Shown here: positions 18,313 through 28,675 of the stretch, one piece after another
How the letters are laid out: each line of letters opens with the position of its first letter
How positions within the stretch are numbered: position 1 is the stretch's first letter
DNA from: an uncultured Clostridia bacterium
GTDB lineage: Bacteria > Bacillota > Clostridia > TANB77 > CAG-508
DNA: 64,000 bases
Direction: 5' to 3'
NCBI GenBank assembly: GCA_934177725.1
Contig: CAKPPO010000005.1
Location: forward strand, 11,861 to 75,860
The notes under the pieces: generated by a model
What the model was told of the DNA's origin: nothing
Seen by the model: only the letters and a program-made list of their open reading frames with translations
Database searches by the model: none
Program-made: the position numbers and the translations under genes

Positions 18313-18975
18313 TTATTTTTGTTTTAAACTATCTATTGCTTTCTTAAAGTCTTCTAATTTTGCAATGTAATTTCCTGCAACTAATATATTTGCTCCTGCT
18401 TCTATTACTTGTTTAGCAGTTTCATTGTTTATTCCACCATCTACTTCTATATCTACTTCAAAACCATTTTCATAAATAAATTTGTTTAGTTCCTGAATTT
18501 TCTCTATTGTTTCTGGTAGAAATTTTTGTCCACCTTTTCCAGGTTCTACAGACATTACCAATACTTTATGAATATAAGGAATGTATTTATATATATCTTC
18601 TATATTTGTTTTTGGCTTTAATGTTATGCCTGCCTTTATATTATTATCTTTAAGATATGAAATCCATTTTAAAGCCTCTTCTTCGTTTTTACAACTTTCT
18701 ATATGAAATATAATAGATTGTACTCCCATATCTATGTATTCTTTTAAATAAGGCTCTATATCTTCTACCATTAAATGCACATCTATTGGTGTATTTGAAA
18801 CTTGTTTTATATATTCTGTATATTCTCTCATTTTTTCTATTGTATTGTTCTCAACAAATTTTCCATCCATAACATCTATATGAAAGTAATTTGTTCCTGC
18901 TACTTCTAAGTCATATATTGTTTTTATTATTTTTTCTTTTTCTATATCTAAAAGAGATGTTGCCACTTCTACCAT
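18313..18975 (-). CDS. rpe: Ribulose-phosphate 3-epimerase
   Basis: A 220-residue TIM barrel that interconverts ribulose-5-phosphate and xylulose-5-phosphate. Visible motifs are 'FHIDVMDGKFVEN', 'DVHLMVED', 'VLVMSVEPGKGGQKF' and 'VDGGINNETA', which hold the metal ligands and phosphate. Its ATG overlaps the rsgA stop by seven bases and has AAGGAGG inside the end of rsgA, so the two are translationally coupled. It is the last gene of the rlmN-stp-prkC-rsgA-rpe operon. Confidence 0.96.
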   Translation of the reverse strand: MVEVATSLLDIEKEKIIKTIYDLEVAGTNYFHIDVMDGKFVENNTIEKMREYTEYIKQVSNTPIDVHLMVEDIEPYLKEYIDMGVQSIIFHIESCKNEEEALKWISYLKDNNIKAGITLKPKTNIEDIYKYIPYIHKVLVMSVEPGKGGQKFLPETIEKIQELNKFIYENGFEVDIEVDGGINNETAKQVIEAGANILVAGNYIAKLEDFKKAIDSLKQK

Positions 18976-19850
18976 TTACGTTCCTCCTTTTGTTTTAATT
19001 CTTCCATTATTTTGCAATATCTTTCATATCTTTGCTCACTTATTTTGCCTTCTTCTATTGCTTTTTTTATTCCACAATTTTGTTCTTTTATATGTTCACA
19101 ATCTGTGTATTCACAATTAGGTAAATATTGTTTAAACTCTTTAAAATAATGGCATAAATCTTCGCTTTCTATTTCTTCTATTGTAAAAGTAGAAAAGCCT
19201 GGTGTATCTGCAATATATCCATTATCTATTTCATACAAAGTTACACTTGTTGTAGTATTTTTTCCTTTTTGATTTTTTAAGCTTATATCGCCTTCAAGAG
19301 TTTTTGTCTCACTAAACAAACTATTAATTAGTGTTGATTTTCCTACTCCTGAATTTCCTGAGAATGCTGTAATATTGCCTTTTAAAACTTTTCTTAGTTC
19401 TTCTATTCCTTTTCCTTCTTTTGCAATTGTGTCTATAACTTTGTAGCCTATTTTTTCATATACTTCATGTATATTTTTTAGTATTTCTTCGTTTCCTAAA
19501 TCTACTTTATTTATACATATTATTGGAGTTATTTTTAAATATTCCGCATATGCTAGTTGTTTATCTAACAATAATAAATCTGGTTTTGGAGATTTTAAAG
19601 AAACTACCAATACTATCTGTGTTAAATTTGCAAGTTTTGGTCTTTTTGAATACATGATTCTATCTAATACTTTAGTTATCATTCCTTTATTGGGTTCGTT
19701 TTCTATTGTTTCAATTTCTACATAATCTCCAACTACTGGTGTAAGTTCTGTTTGTTTTATTTTTCCCATTGGCTTACACTCTATTATTTTGTCTTCATTT
19801 TTTACTTCATATAAATTTGAAATATTACTTATTATTAATCCTTTTGGCAT
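18969..19850 (-). CDS. rsgA: Ribosome small subunit-dependent GTPase A
   Basis: A 293-residue circularly permuted GTPase that acts in 30S subunit maturation. An OB fold comes first, then the permuted G domain: 'NKVDL' (G4), 'FSGNSGVGKSTLIN' (G1) and 'DTPGFS' (G3). A C-terminal zinc finger follows ('CEYTDCEHIKEQNC'). The gene lies between prkC and rpe, its usual position, and overlaps rpe. Confidence 0.96.
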   Translation of the reverse strand: MPKGLIISNISNLYEVKNEDKIIECKPMGKIKQTELTPVVGDYVEIETIENEPNKGMITKVLDRIMYSKRPKLANLTQIVLVVSLKSPKPDLLLLDKQLAYAEYLKITPIICINKVDLGNEEILKNIHEVYEKIGYKVIDTIAKEGKGIEELRKVLKGNITAFSGNSGVGKSTLINSLFSETKTLEGDISLKNQKGKNTTTSVTLYEIDNGYIADTPGFSTFTIEEIESEDLCHYFKEFKQYLPNCEYTDCEHIKEQNCGIKKAIEEGKISEQRYERYCKIMEELKQKEERKW

Positions 19851-19994
19851 ATTTAATCTCTTTCAGTTGAAAAAAATAAATTATTTTCCAACCTTACTTT
19901 CTTTTTATTTTTTAAGAGGACTGGTAATTTTTTTTCCAATCCTCTATTTTTTTATAGCGTAGTAAAATTTCTAATTACAATAAAATTGCAATTT

Positions 19995-21959
19995 TTACTC
20001 AAAAGTGACTACTGGACTTGAACTATTTAAATCTAGATTTTTTGTACCTTTTAATACATCATCTACATAAACTTTCACTTCTACAGTTCCTTTTCCTTGA
20101 ATTGATGCTGTAATTTTAGTAGTGTCCTTTGCTTTTTCTTCATTATATACAGTATCTCCATTTACAGTAATTTTTACTTGTACTTTTGGAACAGTTACTT
20201 CTTCATTTGTTGAAGTTGGTTTTGAATAATTTAAAATTGATTTTAAATTAACATTTACTGTACCTTTCTTTACTTCTGAAATTTTATTTACTGTAAGAAT
20301 TATTGTAGTTCCTTCATCTACTACTTCACCTACATCTTTACTTTGTTTTAATACTATTCCATTTGTTTTTGATGTATCTTCGTCATATTTTACTTCTACT
20401 TTTAATTTTGCATCTTCTAGTTCTTTTCTAGCATCTGCTTCTGTTTTACCTACAACAAATGTTACAGGTACTTGTTCTAATCCATTTCCTATACTTACAT
20501 ATACTTTTACAGTTTCTCCCGCTTTCATTTCTGTATTTTCCGCAGGATCTTGTCTTGTAACATAGCCTTCTTTTATTTTGTCACTTTTTTCTTCTATTTT
20601 CTCTATTTCTAATTTTTTAGCAATTATTTCTTTTTCAGCTTCTGAATATTCCATTCCTGCTACCTTTGGAACTGTAGTTAACTCTGTTCCTTTGCTAATT
20701 GTTAAAGATATTTTTGAGTTTTCTTTTATTGTAAAGTTCTTTCTATAAGCTGGATTTTGAGCGCTTACTTTTCCTGCTTCAACTTCACTATTATATTCCT
20801 CTGCTGCTATTTCATAAGTGAATTTAGTTCCTTTTAATTTTTCTTTAACTTCATCCTCTGTTAGTCCAACTAACTCTGGAATTTCTACATTTTTTATTGT
20901 TCCTGCATCCATTGCTATTTTTGTAATAAATATTGTTACTATAAATACAAGTATGCATATAGCAACTAATGCTACAATTTTCATTTTAGGATGTTTTTCA
21001 AAATATTGTTTTAGTTTACTTTTTTTCTTATGATTTTCTTTATTTTTATTATTTTCAAGCATTTCATCAGTAATTGTTCCCATTACTTGAGTACGATTCA
21101 TATCTATTTTTTGGTTTTCTACAAAATCACCTTCTGGATTTTTTAATGCTGCATTTAAATCCTTAAGCATTTCTGTAGCTGATTGGTATCGTTCACTTGG
21201 CTCTTTTCTCATTGCTTTCATTATAATTTGATTAACAGCAAGTGGAATACTTGGATTTAATTTTATAGGTTCTACTGGTTTTTCTTGCATATGTTTTAAT
21301 GCAATAGAAACTGGTGTATCTGCATCAAATGGTACTCGCCCTGTTAACATTTCATACATTACAACGCCTAAAGAATAAAGGTCAGATTTTGCATCTGTAT
21401 ATCCTCCTCTTGCATGCTCTGGTGAAAAATAATGTACAGAACCAATTGTTGTTCCAAAAGCTGTAATAGTAGAATTTGAGACTGCTTTTGCAATACCAAA
21501 ATCTGTTACTTTTGCAACTCCATCTTCTGTTATAATTATATTATGTGGTTTTATATCACGATGCACTATGTTATTTTTGTGTGCTGCTTCTAATGCTGAG
21601 GCTATTTGAATAGCAATATTTATAGACCACTTCCAAGGAAGTATACCACTTTCTGATATTATTTGTTTTAAAGTTTTTCCTTGTATTAATTCCATTACTA
21701 TATAGTATATGTTGTCTTCATGTCCTACATCATAAACAGATACAATGTTAGGATGTGTAAGACCTGCAGCTGATTGTGCTTCTATATTAAATCTACGAAT
21801 AAATTCTTCATCTGTTGTAAATTCTTCTTTTAAAACTTTAACGGCAACAAATCTATTTAAAACATGACATTTTGCTTTATATACTGTTGCCATTCCTCCG
21901 TTTCCAATTTTCTCTAGGATTTCATATCTGCTTCCTATATATTTTCCTACTAAATCCAT
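19995..21959 (-). CDS. prkC: PASTA-domain serine/threonine kinase
   Basis: A 654-residue membrane kinase. The kinase domain covers about 11-270 with the Gly-rich loop 'GNGGMATVYKA', 'HRDIKPHNI' and 'DFG'. A membrane helix lies near 326-350, followed by three extracellular PASTA domains ('IPELVGLTEDEVKEKLKGT', 'VPKVAGMEYSEAEKEII', 'VPVTFVVGKTEADARKEL') and an extra C-terminal beta domain of about 90 residues. PASTA domains sense muropeptides; relatives control cell wall synthesis and spore germination. The phosphatase gene lies 20 bases upstream, the standard kinase-phosphatase pair. Confidence 0.96.
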   Translation of the reverse strand: MDLVGKYIGSRYEILEKIGNGGMATVYKAKCHVLNRFVAVKVLKEEFTTDEEFIRRFNIEAQSAAGLTHPNIVSVYDVGHEDNIYYIVMELIQGKTLKQIISESGILPWKWSINIAIQIASALEAAHKNNIVHRDIKPHNIIITEDGVAKVTDFGIAKAVSNSTITAFGTTIGSVHYFSPEHARGGYTDAKSDLYSLGVVMYEMLTGRVPFDADTPVSIALKHMQEKPVEPIKLNPSIPLAVNQIIMKAMRKEPSERYQSATEMLKDLNAALKNPEGDFVENQKIDMNRTQVMGTITDEMLENNKNKENHKKKSKLKQYFEKHPKMKIVALVAICILVFIVTIFITKIAMDAGTIKNVEIPELVGLTEDEVKEKLKGTKFTYEIAAEEYNSEVEAGKVSAQNPAYRKNFTIKENSKISLTISKGTELTTVPKVAGMEYSEAEKEIIAKKLEIEKIEEKSDKIKEGYVTRQDPAENTEMKAGETVKVYVSIGNGLEQVPVTFVVGKTEADARKELEDAKLKVEVKYDEDTSKTNGIVLKQSKDVGEVVDEGTTIILTVNKISEVKKGTVNVNLKSILNYSKPTSTNEEVTVPKVQVKITVNGDTVYNEEKAKDTTKITASIQGKGTVEVKVYVDDVLKGTKNLDLNSSSPVVTFE

Positions 21960-21979
21960 TTTTCTAATCTCTCCCTTGT

Positions 21980-22705
21980 TTATCTTATTACAATAGCTGT
22001 AATATTATCATAGCCTCCATTTTCGTTTGCTTTTTCTACTAATTTTTCTGCGGCTAATGTACCTTCTTTTTTTAGAATATTGTATATTTCTTGTTCTTCT
22101 ACCATATTTGTTAAACCATCACTGCATATTAGTATAATGTCATCTTTTATAAATCCTTTAACTGTTACATCTGGTTCTACAAATGCTGTACATCCTAATG
22201 CTTTCATAAGCATGTTCTTTTTTGGATGATGGTCAGCTTCTTCTTGGGTAATAGTTCCATCTTTAACTAATTTTTGTACATAACTATGATCATGAGTTAA
22301 TTTTCTAAAAAATTCTCCTCTTAATCTATATATTCTACTATCTCCTACATGTCCTAAATATAGCTTACTATTATATATTAAACATACCTCTAAAGTAGTA
22401 CCCATTCCTTCCAATTCTTTTTGTTCTTTGGATTTTTCATATACCACCATGTTAGCATATTCCATTGCACTTTTTACTAGTTTTAGTATGTCTTCTCTTT
22501 CTTTTGGTATATCTTCAAAGTTATTTTGTATATAACTTAAAGCTGTAGTTGTAGCTAATTTACTAGCAATTTCTCCTCCATTATATCCACCCATTCCATC
22601 TGCTAAAATATATATTTTTAGTGGATCTTCTGGACCAGATATATAATAATAATCTTGGTTCATATCTCTTGCTTTTCCAACATCAGTTTTTGCAAAAGCT
22701 CTCAT
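21980..22705 (-). CDS. stp: PP2C-family protein phosphatase
   Basis: A 241-residue metal-dependent Ser/Thr phosphatase that reverses PrkC phosphorylation. Motifs: 'KTDVGKARDMNQD', 'LADGMGGYNGGEIAS', 'HVGDSRIYRL', 'DDIILICSDGLTNMV' and 'ENGGYDNITAIVI', supplying the metal-binding aspartates. I start it at 22705 because AGGAGA lies eight bases upstream and the family normally begins at this point; a longer frame upstream adds 19 Arg/Lys-rich residues that look spurious. It sits between rlmN and prkC in the conserved operon. Confidence 0.95.
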   Translation of the reverse strand: MRAFAKTDVGKARDMNQDYYYISGPEDPLKIYILADGMGGYNGGEIASKLATTTALSYIQNNFEDIPKEREDILKLVKSAMEYANMVVYEKSKEQKELEGMGTTLEVCLIYNSKLYLGHVGDSRIYRLRGEFFRKLTHDHSYVQKLVKDGTITQEEADHHPKKNMLMKALGCTAFVEPDVTVKGFIKDDIILICSDGLTNMVEEQEIYNILKKEGTLAAEKLVEKANENGGYDNITAIVIR

Positions 22706-22802
22706 TCGTTTTCTCCTATCTTGTTTAAATTTCTGACGGCGACACATCTTTCCCTTCAGCATTTCTTAGATGTTAAGATATGTCCCACGCCGGGTATTTC
22801 TA

Positions 22803-23831
22803 TTATTCTATTTTTAGATTTTTTCTTCTTAATTGTCCACATGCTGCATCTATATCTGAGCCTAGCTCTCTTCTAATAGTTGCTACTATTCCATGGTCAT
22901 TTAAATAATCTCTAAATTTAATTATATTTTCATTTGTACTTTTAGTATATTTCCCATTTTCTATTTTATTTATAGGTATTAAATTAACATGGCATAACAT
23001 ACCTTTTAATAGTTTTACTAATTCTTTAGCATCTTCTAGGTTGTCATTGTTATCTTTTGCTAAAGCATATTCAAAAGATATTCTTCTGTTTGTAACTTTT
23101 ATATAATCTTTACAAGCCTGAATTAGTTCTTCTATTTTGTATGCATTGTTTACCGGCATCATACTGCTTCTTTTTTCATTATTTGTTGCATGAAGTGAAA
23201 TAGAAAGTGTACAAGGGATATTTTCCTTCGCTAAGTCATATATTCTTGGAACTAATCCACTTGTTGAAACACTAATATGTCTTGCCCCTATATTTAATCC
23301 TTTTGGATGATTTATAATATGTATTGCTTTTATTACATTATCATAGTTATCTAATGGTTCTCCAATTCCCATAAATACAATATTTGATATTCTGTCACCA
23401 GTGTCTTGCTCTACGGCTATTAGCTGTTCAACGATTTCTCCTGCTGTTAGACTTCTAACAAAAGGTATTCCTGTTGACGCGCAAAACTTGCATCCCATTT
23501 TGCAACCTATTTGCGAAGAAACGCATATTGTTTTTCCATGGTGATATTCCATAAGTACTGTTTCTATTGCATTTTCGTCTAGTACATCAAATAGATATTT
23601 TTTTGTGCCATCTGCAGATTCTAACTTTTTTATAATGTTAAAATTGCACATTGTATAGTTTTGTTTAAGCTTTTCTCTTAATTCAATTGATAAGTTTGTC
23701 ATTTCATCAAAGCTTTTTACTTTTTCTACATATAACCAATGAAAAATTTGCTCTGCTCTAAATGGCTTTTCCCCTAATGCTTTTAGTTCTTCTTTCAATT
23801 CTTCAAAAGTATAATTTTTTATATTCTTCAT
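22803..23831 (-). CDS. rlmN: Dual-specificity RNA methyltransferase RlmN
   Basis: A 342-residue radical SAM enzyme that methylates C2 of A2503 in 23S rRNA and A37 in some tRNAs. The cluster motif is 'CKMGCKFC' (C-x3-C-x2-C). Other visible marks are 'FMGIGEPLDNY', 'ISVSTSGL', 'SLHA' and the C-terminal 'ATIRRELGSDIDAACGQL', which carries the methyl-accepting Cys. Start set at 23831, where the family begins ('MKNIKNYTFEEL') and AAGGA is present. It is the first gene of the operon that runs through stp, prkC, rsgA and rpe. Confidence 0.96.
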   Translation of the reverse strand: MKNIKNYTFEELKEELKALGEKPFRAEQIFHWLYVEKVKSFDEMTNLSIELREKLKQNYTMCNFNIIKKLESADGTKKYLFDVLDENAIETVLMEYHHGKTICVSSQIGCKMGCKFCASTGIPFVRSLTAGEIVEQLIAVEQDTGDRISNIVFMGIGEPLDNYDNVIKAIHIINHPKGLNIGARHISVSTSGLVPRIYDLAKENIPCTLSISLHATNNEKRSSMMPVNNAYKIEELIQACKDYIKVTNRRISFEYALAKDNNDNLEDAKELVKLLKGMLCHVNLIPINKIENGKYTKSTNENIIKFRDYLNDHGIVATIRRELGSDIDAACGQLRRKNLKIE

Positions 23832-23910
23832 TTTTCTCTTTTCCTTATTTCCGTATAATAAATTTATACCATAAAGTGTATAATATTTCAATAGTTTGAG
23901 TAAAAACTTT

Positions 23911-23952
23911 AAAAGACATCACTCTTATTTTACCATAAAAATGATGTCTTTT
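23911..23952. terminator. Hairpin between the TIR operon and rlmN
   Basis: AAAAGACATCA pairs with TGATGTCTTTT, with T-runs for the minus strand; it lies after the last TIR gene. Confidence 0.7.
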
Positions 23953-23976
23953 ATTTATATTACTATTTTTATATTA

Positions 23977-25509
23977 TTATTTAGTTCTATCTGAAAGCTT
24001 AAATATTTTTTCTCCTTCTCCTATATTATAATTTCCATTTACTTCTTTATCTGCATTTGTTATATTAATTTTTACTCCATCTTCTAATAACTCTAAAGTT
24101 CCTTCTCCTTTATTCATCCATGTATCTTTATATGAAAATTCATAAATATTTCCTTTTAAAATAGCTTTTGATTCAATTCCTATAACTTTTCCGTTATTAG
24201 TATAATATGTTAAATTAAATTTAATTCCACTGCTATTTGCCTCTGTAATTTCTAATATATAGCCAGCAGGGATTTCTTCTCCATAAAATTCACTCATTTC
24301 TTTTTTTGTTTTGTCATACACTCCTACATACTTTTCTAATTGTTGAACTACACTTTCTCTTAATTTACTATTACATTTAAATATTTTGTCTTCACTATCT
24401 TTGTATTCACTTATTTCGTTAAAAATTGCCACAGCCTCATTATATTTTCCTTCTTGCATTAAGTTATTAGCTTTTCCATATTTAATTTCTGGAATAACTG
24501 TTTTTGTAATAACAATAAAGCCAATTATCAAAATTAAAATTAAAGCTATTACAATAACAGAAATTTTTGCCATTTTTTTAAATTTTGCACTTTCTTTTTG
24601 CTTGCTTTTTGTACTCTTCTTATTTAAAGTAGCATTTATTTTGTTTTTTAAATCTTCAATTATTCCTATTTTTCCTAAGTCCAATGCCTGTAAATATGCA
24701 AACTCTTCTGGTAAATCATATGGACTCATATCTTTATAAGTAGGTATTAATATTTTTGTATCATCTTCCTTTGCCAAACCTAGAAATCTACTCCACTCAT
24801 TTTTTACCCATGGTGCTACATAGTTTTCTTTCTTAGTTCCTACAACAATCATTACTTTTGCAGATTTAAGTGCTGCATAAATATATGGCTCATATTCTGT
24901 TCCTAATTTATTTTCTAGTGTTATTTTTGCAAAGAATACTTTATACCCTTCTTTAGTTAGACTATTATATAAGTCTTGTGCAATTACGCTATCACTTGTC
25001 CTTTGTTTATTTTCATCTGTTTCTTTATAGCAAATAAATATATCAAATGGTTCTTCTTTTTCTACAATTTCTATTGCATTTTTTTGAATTAAGTTTATTT
25101 TTTTTGCCTCTTCTTCATATATATTTTTTTGCTCATTATCTGCATATTTAATTGCATTTTTATAATTGTCGTCTACAAAAATACTTACTTTTTTTGTTCT
25201 ATTACATGTAGGTATATATTTCTCGCTTTCTTTATCTTTTACATATTGTACACCATATTCACATAAGACTAGTTGCCAATATACTTCACAATCTGTACTA
25301 TCTTCATTTAAAGTTTCTTCAAGTAGTGCAATTGCTTTGTCATATTCATTATTTTCTTTGAAATGTAGTGCTCTTTCATATAGTCTTGTTTTCTTTTCAT
25401 TTTTCACTTTAGGTAATACTTGTTCATTACCACAATACTCACAAGTTACAATTCTTCTATTTTCTTCTATTTCTAAGTTTCCACCGCATATTTTACATTT
25501 AAATATCAT
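23977..25509 (-). CDS. Zinc-ribbon/TIR-domain membrane protein, copy 1
   Basis: A 510-residue protein in five parts. Residues 1-30 form a zinc ribbon (C5, C8, C23, C26; 'CKICGG' and 'CEYCGN'). A helical TPR-like segment spans 40-150. The TIR domain covers about 155-295 ('FDIFICYKETDENKQR', 'VFFAKITLEN', 'AKVMIVVGT') with the putative NADase glutamate at E238 in 'APWVKNEWSRF'. A membrane helix follows at 314-336, then a TPR-like 'GKYNEAVAIFNEISEYKD' repeat and a C-terminal beta domain. TIR domains of bacteria often cleave NAD in immunity or make signal nucleotides. It is the last gene of a four-gene operon and is paralogous to the gene 11 bases upstream. Confidence 0.85.
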   Translation of the reverse strand: MIFKCKICGGNLEIEENRRIVTCEYCGNEQVLPKVKNEKKTRLYERALHFKENNEYDKAIALLEETLNEDSTDCEVYWQLVLCEYGVQYVKDKESEKYIPTCNRTKKVSIFVDDNYKNAIKYADNEQKNIYEEEAKKINLIQKNAIEIVEKEEPFDIFICYKETDENKQRTSDSVIAQDLYNSLTKEGYKVFFAKITLENKLGTEYEPYIYAALKSAKVMIVVGTKKENYVAPWVKNEWSRFLGLAKEDDTKILIPTYKDMSPYDLPEEFAYLQALDLGKIGIIEDLKNKINATLNKKSTKSKQKESAKFKKMAKISVIVIALILILIIGFIVITKTVIPEIKYGKANNLMQEGKYNEAVAIFNEISEYKDSEDKIFKCNSKLRESVVQQLEKYVGVYDKTKKEMSEFYGEEIPAGYILEITEANSSGIKFNLTYYTNNGKVIGIESKAILKGNIYEFSYKDTWMNKGEGTLELLEDGVKINITNADKEVNGNYNIGEGEKIFKLSDRTK

Positions 25510-25520
25510 TTCTATTTACC

Positions 25521-27056
25521 TTACTTTCCATTAATATAAAGTTCTTTCTTATATCCTGCAAAAAAATCATCATTATATATTTCTTCCCCAGTAAACACAT
25601 TATATGTTCTTTCTTTTATTATATTTGAATCTTCTAGTCCTTTCCATTCTGCTGTTTCACCGCCCAATATTTTTTTGGCTTCTTTATATAGATTTACTGG
25701 CATTATAAGTTGGCTCATTTCTCCACTTCCATATTTAGCTGGTGCACAAGCTATCATTGAAACATAATCATCTTCTTCAATATATCCGCTTTCATTATAA
25801 ATTTCTATTCCTATTACACTTTCTGGTTCATATTCACTAGTTTTAGTTATCCATCCTATTCCAAGACAAGTTTGTCCATCATAGCCATCATATGCATCTA
25901 TTATTTTTGCCTCTATTCCATAATCTTTATAATCTGAATTATTAATACTTTCCATGATTTTTTCTTTTAATTCACCTACTGTTATATTAAATGTATAACC
26001 AGATACTGCTGTGATATCTTGCTTTAATACTTTCTTTTGTTCTTCTTTAGTACTTGTATTTTTTCCAGCAGTAAAGGCAATAATTATAGCAATTGTAATT
26101 ACCAAAAAAGCTACAATTGCAGCTATAATAAATGGTGTTTTTTCATTTTTCTTTGCTTTTGGTTTTGAATTTATTATTTTCTTTACTCCGTATACTAAAT
26201 CTTGTTCAAAACCTAATTTACTCATATCTTGTGATTGTAAATAAGCAAATTCCTCTGGTAAATCATAAGCATCTATATTTTTAAAACATGGTATTATTGT
26301 TTTATTTTCTCCATTTTTTATTAAGGTTAAATATCTACTCCATTCATTTTTTACCCATGGCGCTTCAAAATACTCTTTTTGAGTTCCTATTACAATCATA
26401 ACCTTTGCTGAGTTTAAAGCTGCATATATATATGGCTCATAACTTTCACCAATCTTATTTTCTAAAGTTATTTTTGAGAAAAATACTTTAAATCCTTCTT
26501 TTTGTAATTGATAGTATAGTTCTTGTGCTATAACACTGTCTTGTGTTCTTTGCCCATTTTCATCTGTTTCTTTATAGCATATAAATACATCAAAATTGCT
26601 TTCCTTATTTGCTATTTCAAGAATTCCTTTTTGTATATTATTAATTTTTTCTGCTTCCGCTTTATATAATTTTTCTTGCTCTTCATTTGCATATTTTAAT
26701 GCTTGTTTATAGTTTTCATTTGAAAAAATGGAGATTTTTTGTGTCCTATTGCACGTAGGTATATATTCATCTGTTTTTGGGTCTTTTACATATGTTATTC
26801 CATATTCACACAAAACTAATGACCAATATGCTTCTGCATCTTTGCTATCTTCATTTAATATCATATTATATAAATTTTCTGCTTTATCATATTCATTATT
26901 TTGTCTAAAATGATTTGCTCTATCATATAAGTTTGTTACTTTATCATTTTCTAATTTTGGTAATGTTTGTTTTGTTCCACAGTACTCACAAGTTGCTATT
27001 GTACTGTTCTTTTCTATTTCTAAATTTCCTCCACATATTTTACATTTAAATATCAT
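25521..27056 (-). CDS. Zinc-ribbon/TIR-domain membrane protein, copy 2
   Basis: A 511-residue paralog of the downstream gene over the first about 300 residues: zinc ribbon (C5, C8, C23, C26), helical linker, and TIR domain at about 155-295 with E238 in 'APWVKNEWSRY'. A membrane helix at about 306-330 follows. The extracytoplasmic C-terminal part differs from copy 1 and is unrecognised ('ISNSDYKDYG'-like start, 'IGIEIYNESGYIEEDDY'). Conservation of the cytoplasmic sensor/effector half with a divergent outer half suggests that the two proteins receive different signals or partners. GAGGAG lies before the ATG; spacing to the upstream gene is 15 bases. Confidence 0.85.
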   Translation of the reverse strand: MIFKCKICGGNLEIEKNSTIATCEYCGTKQTLPKLENDKVTNLYDRANHFRQNNEYDKAENLYNMILNEDSKDAEAYWSLVLCEYGITYVKDPKTDEYIPTCNRTQKISIFSNENYKQALKYANEEQEKLYKAEAEKINNIQKGILEIANKESNFDVFICYKETDENGQRTQDSVIAQELYYQLQKEGFKVFFSKITLENKIGESYEPYIYAALNSAKVMIVIGTQKEYFEAPWVKNEWSRYLTLIKNGENKTIIPCFKNIDAYDLPEEFAYLQSQDMSKLGFEQDLVYGVKKIINSKPKAKKNEKTPFIIAAIVAFLVITIAIIIAFTAGKNTSTKEEQKKVLKQDITAVSGYTFNITVGELKEKIMESINNSDYKDYGIEAKIIDAYDGYDGQTCLGIGWITKTSEYEPESVIGIEIYNESGYIEEDDYVSMIACAPAKYGSGEMSQLIMPVNLYKEAKKILGGETAEWKGLEDSNIIKERTYNVFTGEEIYNDDFFAGYKKELYINGK

Positions 27057-27071
27057 ATTTTTCTCCTCATA

Positions 27072-28661
27072 TTAATCTAAATTTAACCAAATTGAAGGTC
27101 TTACACCATGTAACCTAGTTACAATATCTCCTTCTTTTACTATACGTCCATTTGAATTTACATACATTGCCTTTGTTGTTTCATCTCCACTTGTACTTAA
27201 CCACCAAGTTGTATTTGCATTTTTTAATTTTTTATATTCTTTTACTTCATCATTTGATAATAAAAATACATTATCACTTTCATTTGCTAATATTTTTTCT
27301 TTTTCCGTTTTATCAAAAGTATTATAAAAATCTTCATTTAACCATTTTCTTATTGTTGAACCTTCCCAATCTATTGTTTTATATTCTGTATTATATGCCA
27401 TTTCATCAATAGCATCTTTTGTAATTAATAATACTTTATTTTCTTGCATATCCAATATTTGCCATGCAATTGGGCTTCCATTATATTTACCAAAATAAAT
27501 AACATCTTTTTCTCCAAATAAGTTATAGATTTCTATTACTCTATCTTTAGAATCTTTATAGTTATCTAGTCTTAAAAAATTCCAAGCAGCATTTGTATAA
27601 TCTTTATTTTTTAATAATTCAGTTGCATTTTGATAAATAGACTCTTTTATTCTTTCACTACTATCTTTATATTTAGCTATCTTACCAAATTCAATTTCTG
27701 CATTTGAATAATCTTTTGCATCAAATAATTCGATAGCATGTGTATATGTAATTTCTGTTTGCTTTTCTTTGCTATCTTTATAGTCTCCCAATTCATTAAA
27801 TTTTATTTTTGCTTGTTCATATTGTTTATTATTGTATAAATTCATTGCTTCGTCATATTGTTTGTTAGGAATTAGTATAGTAAAATATAAAGCAACTAAT
27901 ACTATTATTAAAACTACAACTATTACTATAATAGATATTATTAATTTAAAATTTAATGGCTTTTGTGGTTTTTCTTCTTGTTCTGGTTGGTTTTTATATA
28001 TTTTAGCTTTTCTATTTCTTTCTGCAAAAAGACTTTGTAAATCATTACAAATTTGCTTTATTTCTTCATTATTATCTACTGTTTGAACTAACTTTTGGAC
28101 TTTAACATTTATTTGATTTTCTATTGTTGCTAATTGTGAGTGGCTCATTGGGTCACTAAATCTAATTGTTTCTGCTAATGAATTCACTTCTTTTTTTGTT
28201 GCTTCATCAGATATTTTATTTGCAAATAATTCTACTTCTGACTGAAGTTCTTTTATAAAAAATACTTTTTCTTTAACTTTTTCTTCTACTCTTTGTATTT
28301 CATTTTTTCCTGCATTTATAATTGCAAAGCCAATAATAGTTAATGCAAGTATTATAATATTTATTAAAATAGAATATCTGTAATTTAATGGGTAAAATAT
28401 TTCTACAAATCCCATTATCAATTGTATTATTAAGTATGTTCTTGCAATATAAACTGTAGGCATACTTTTAAATTTTCTTTCAATTGATTGTTTATCTAAT
28501 GCTCCTAATATAACTAAGCTTGAAATTATGACAGCCAAATTTGAGAAGCAATATGCTACCCAAAATGTTGCATTTTTTTCGCTTGGAATTAAAAATGCAA
28601 CTGCATTATATACTGCTAATAAAACTAAAGATATTATTATTGTTTGTTTTCTTGTTTTCAT
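27072..28661 (-). CDS. Membrane protein with TPR-like repeats and C-terminal DUF6273
   Basis: A 529-residue protein. Four hydrophobic segments lie in residues 1-125, followed by a coiled-coil/helical region to about 230, another membrane helix near 237-262 ('LIISIIVIVVVLIIVLVALYF'), then three TPR-like repeats of the form 'YxxAxxxFxxLxxYKDS'. The last 150 residues match DUF6273: 'FGKYNGSPIAWQIL', 'WEGSTIRKWLNEDFY', 'FLLSNDEVKEY', 'GVRPSIWLNLD'. DUF6273 is common on surface or membrane proteins of gut Firmicutes and has no known activity. It is the second gene of the SPFH-TIR operon, 14 bases after the SPFH gene. Confidence 0.75.
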   Translation of the reverse strand: MKTRKQTIIISLVLLAVYNAVAFLIPSEKNATFWVAYCFSNLAVIISSLVILGALDKQSIERKFKSMPTVYIARTYLIIQLIMGFVEIFYPLNYRYSILINIIILALTIIGFAIINAGKNEIQRVEEKVKEKVFFIKELQSEVELFANKISDEATKKEVNSLAETIRFSDPMSHSQLATIENQINVKVQKLVQTVDNNEEIKQICNDLQSLFAERNRKAKIYKNQPEQEEKPQKPLNFKLIISIIVIVVVLIIVLVALYFTILIPNKQYDEAMNLYNNKQYEQAKIKFNELGDYKDSKEKQTEITYTHAIELFDAKDYSNAEIEFGKIAKYKDSSERIKESIYQNATELLKNKDYTNAAWNFLRLDNYKDSKDRVIEIYNLFGEKDVIYFGKYNGSPIAWQILDMQENKVLLITKDAIDEMAYNTEYKTIDWEGSTIRKWLNEDFYNTFDKTEKEKILANESDNVFLLSNDEVKEYKKLKNANTTWWLSTSGDETTKAMYVNSNGRIVKEGDIVTRLHGVRPSIWLNLD

Positions 28662-28675
28662 TATTTTTTCTCTCC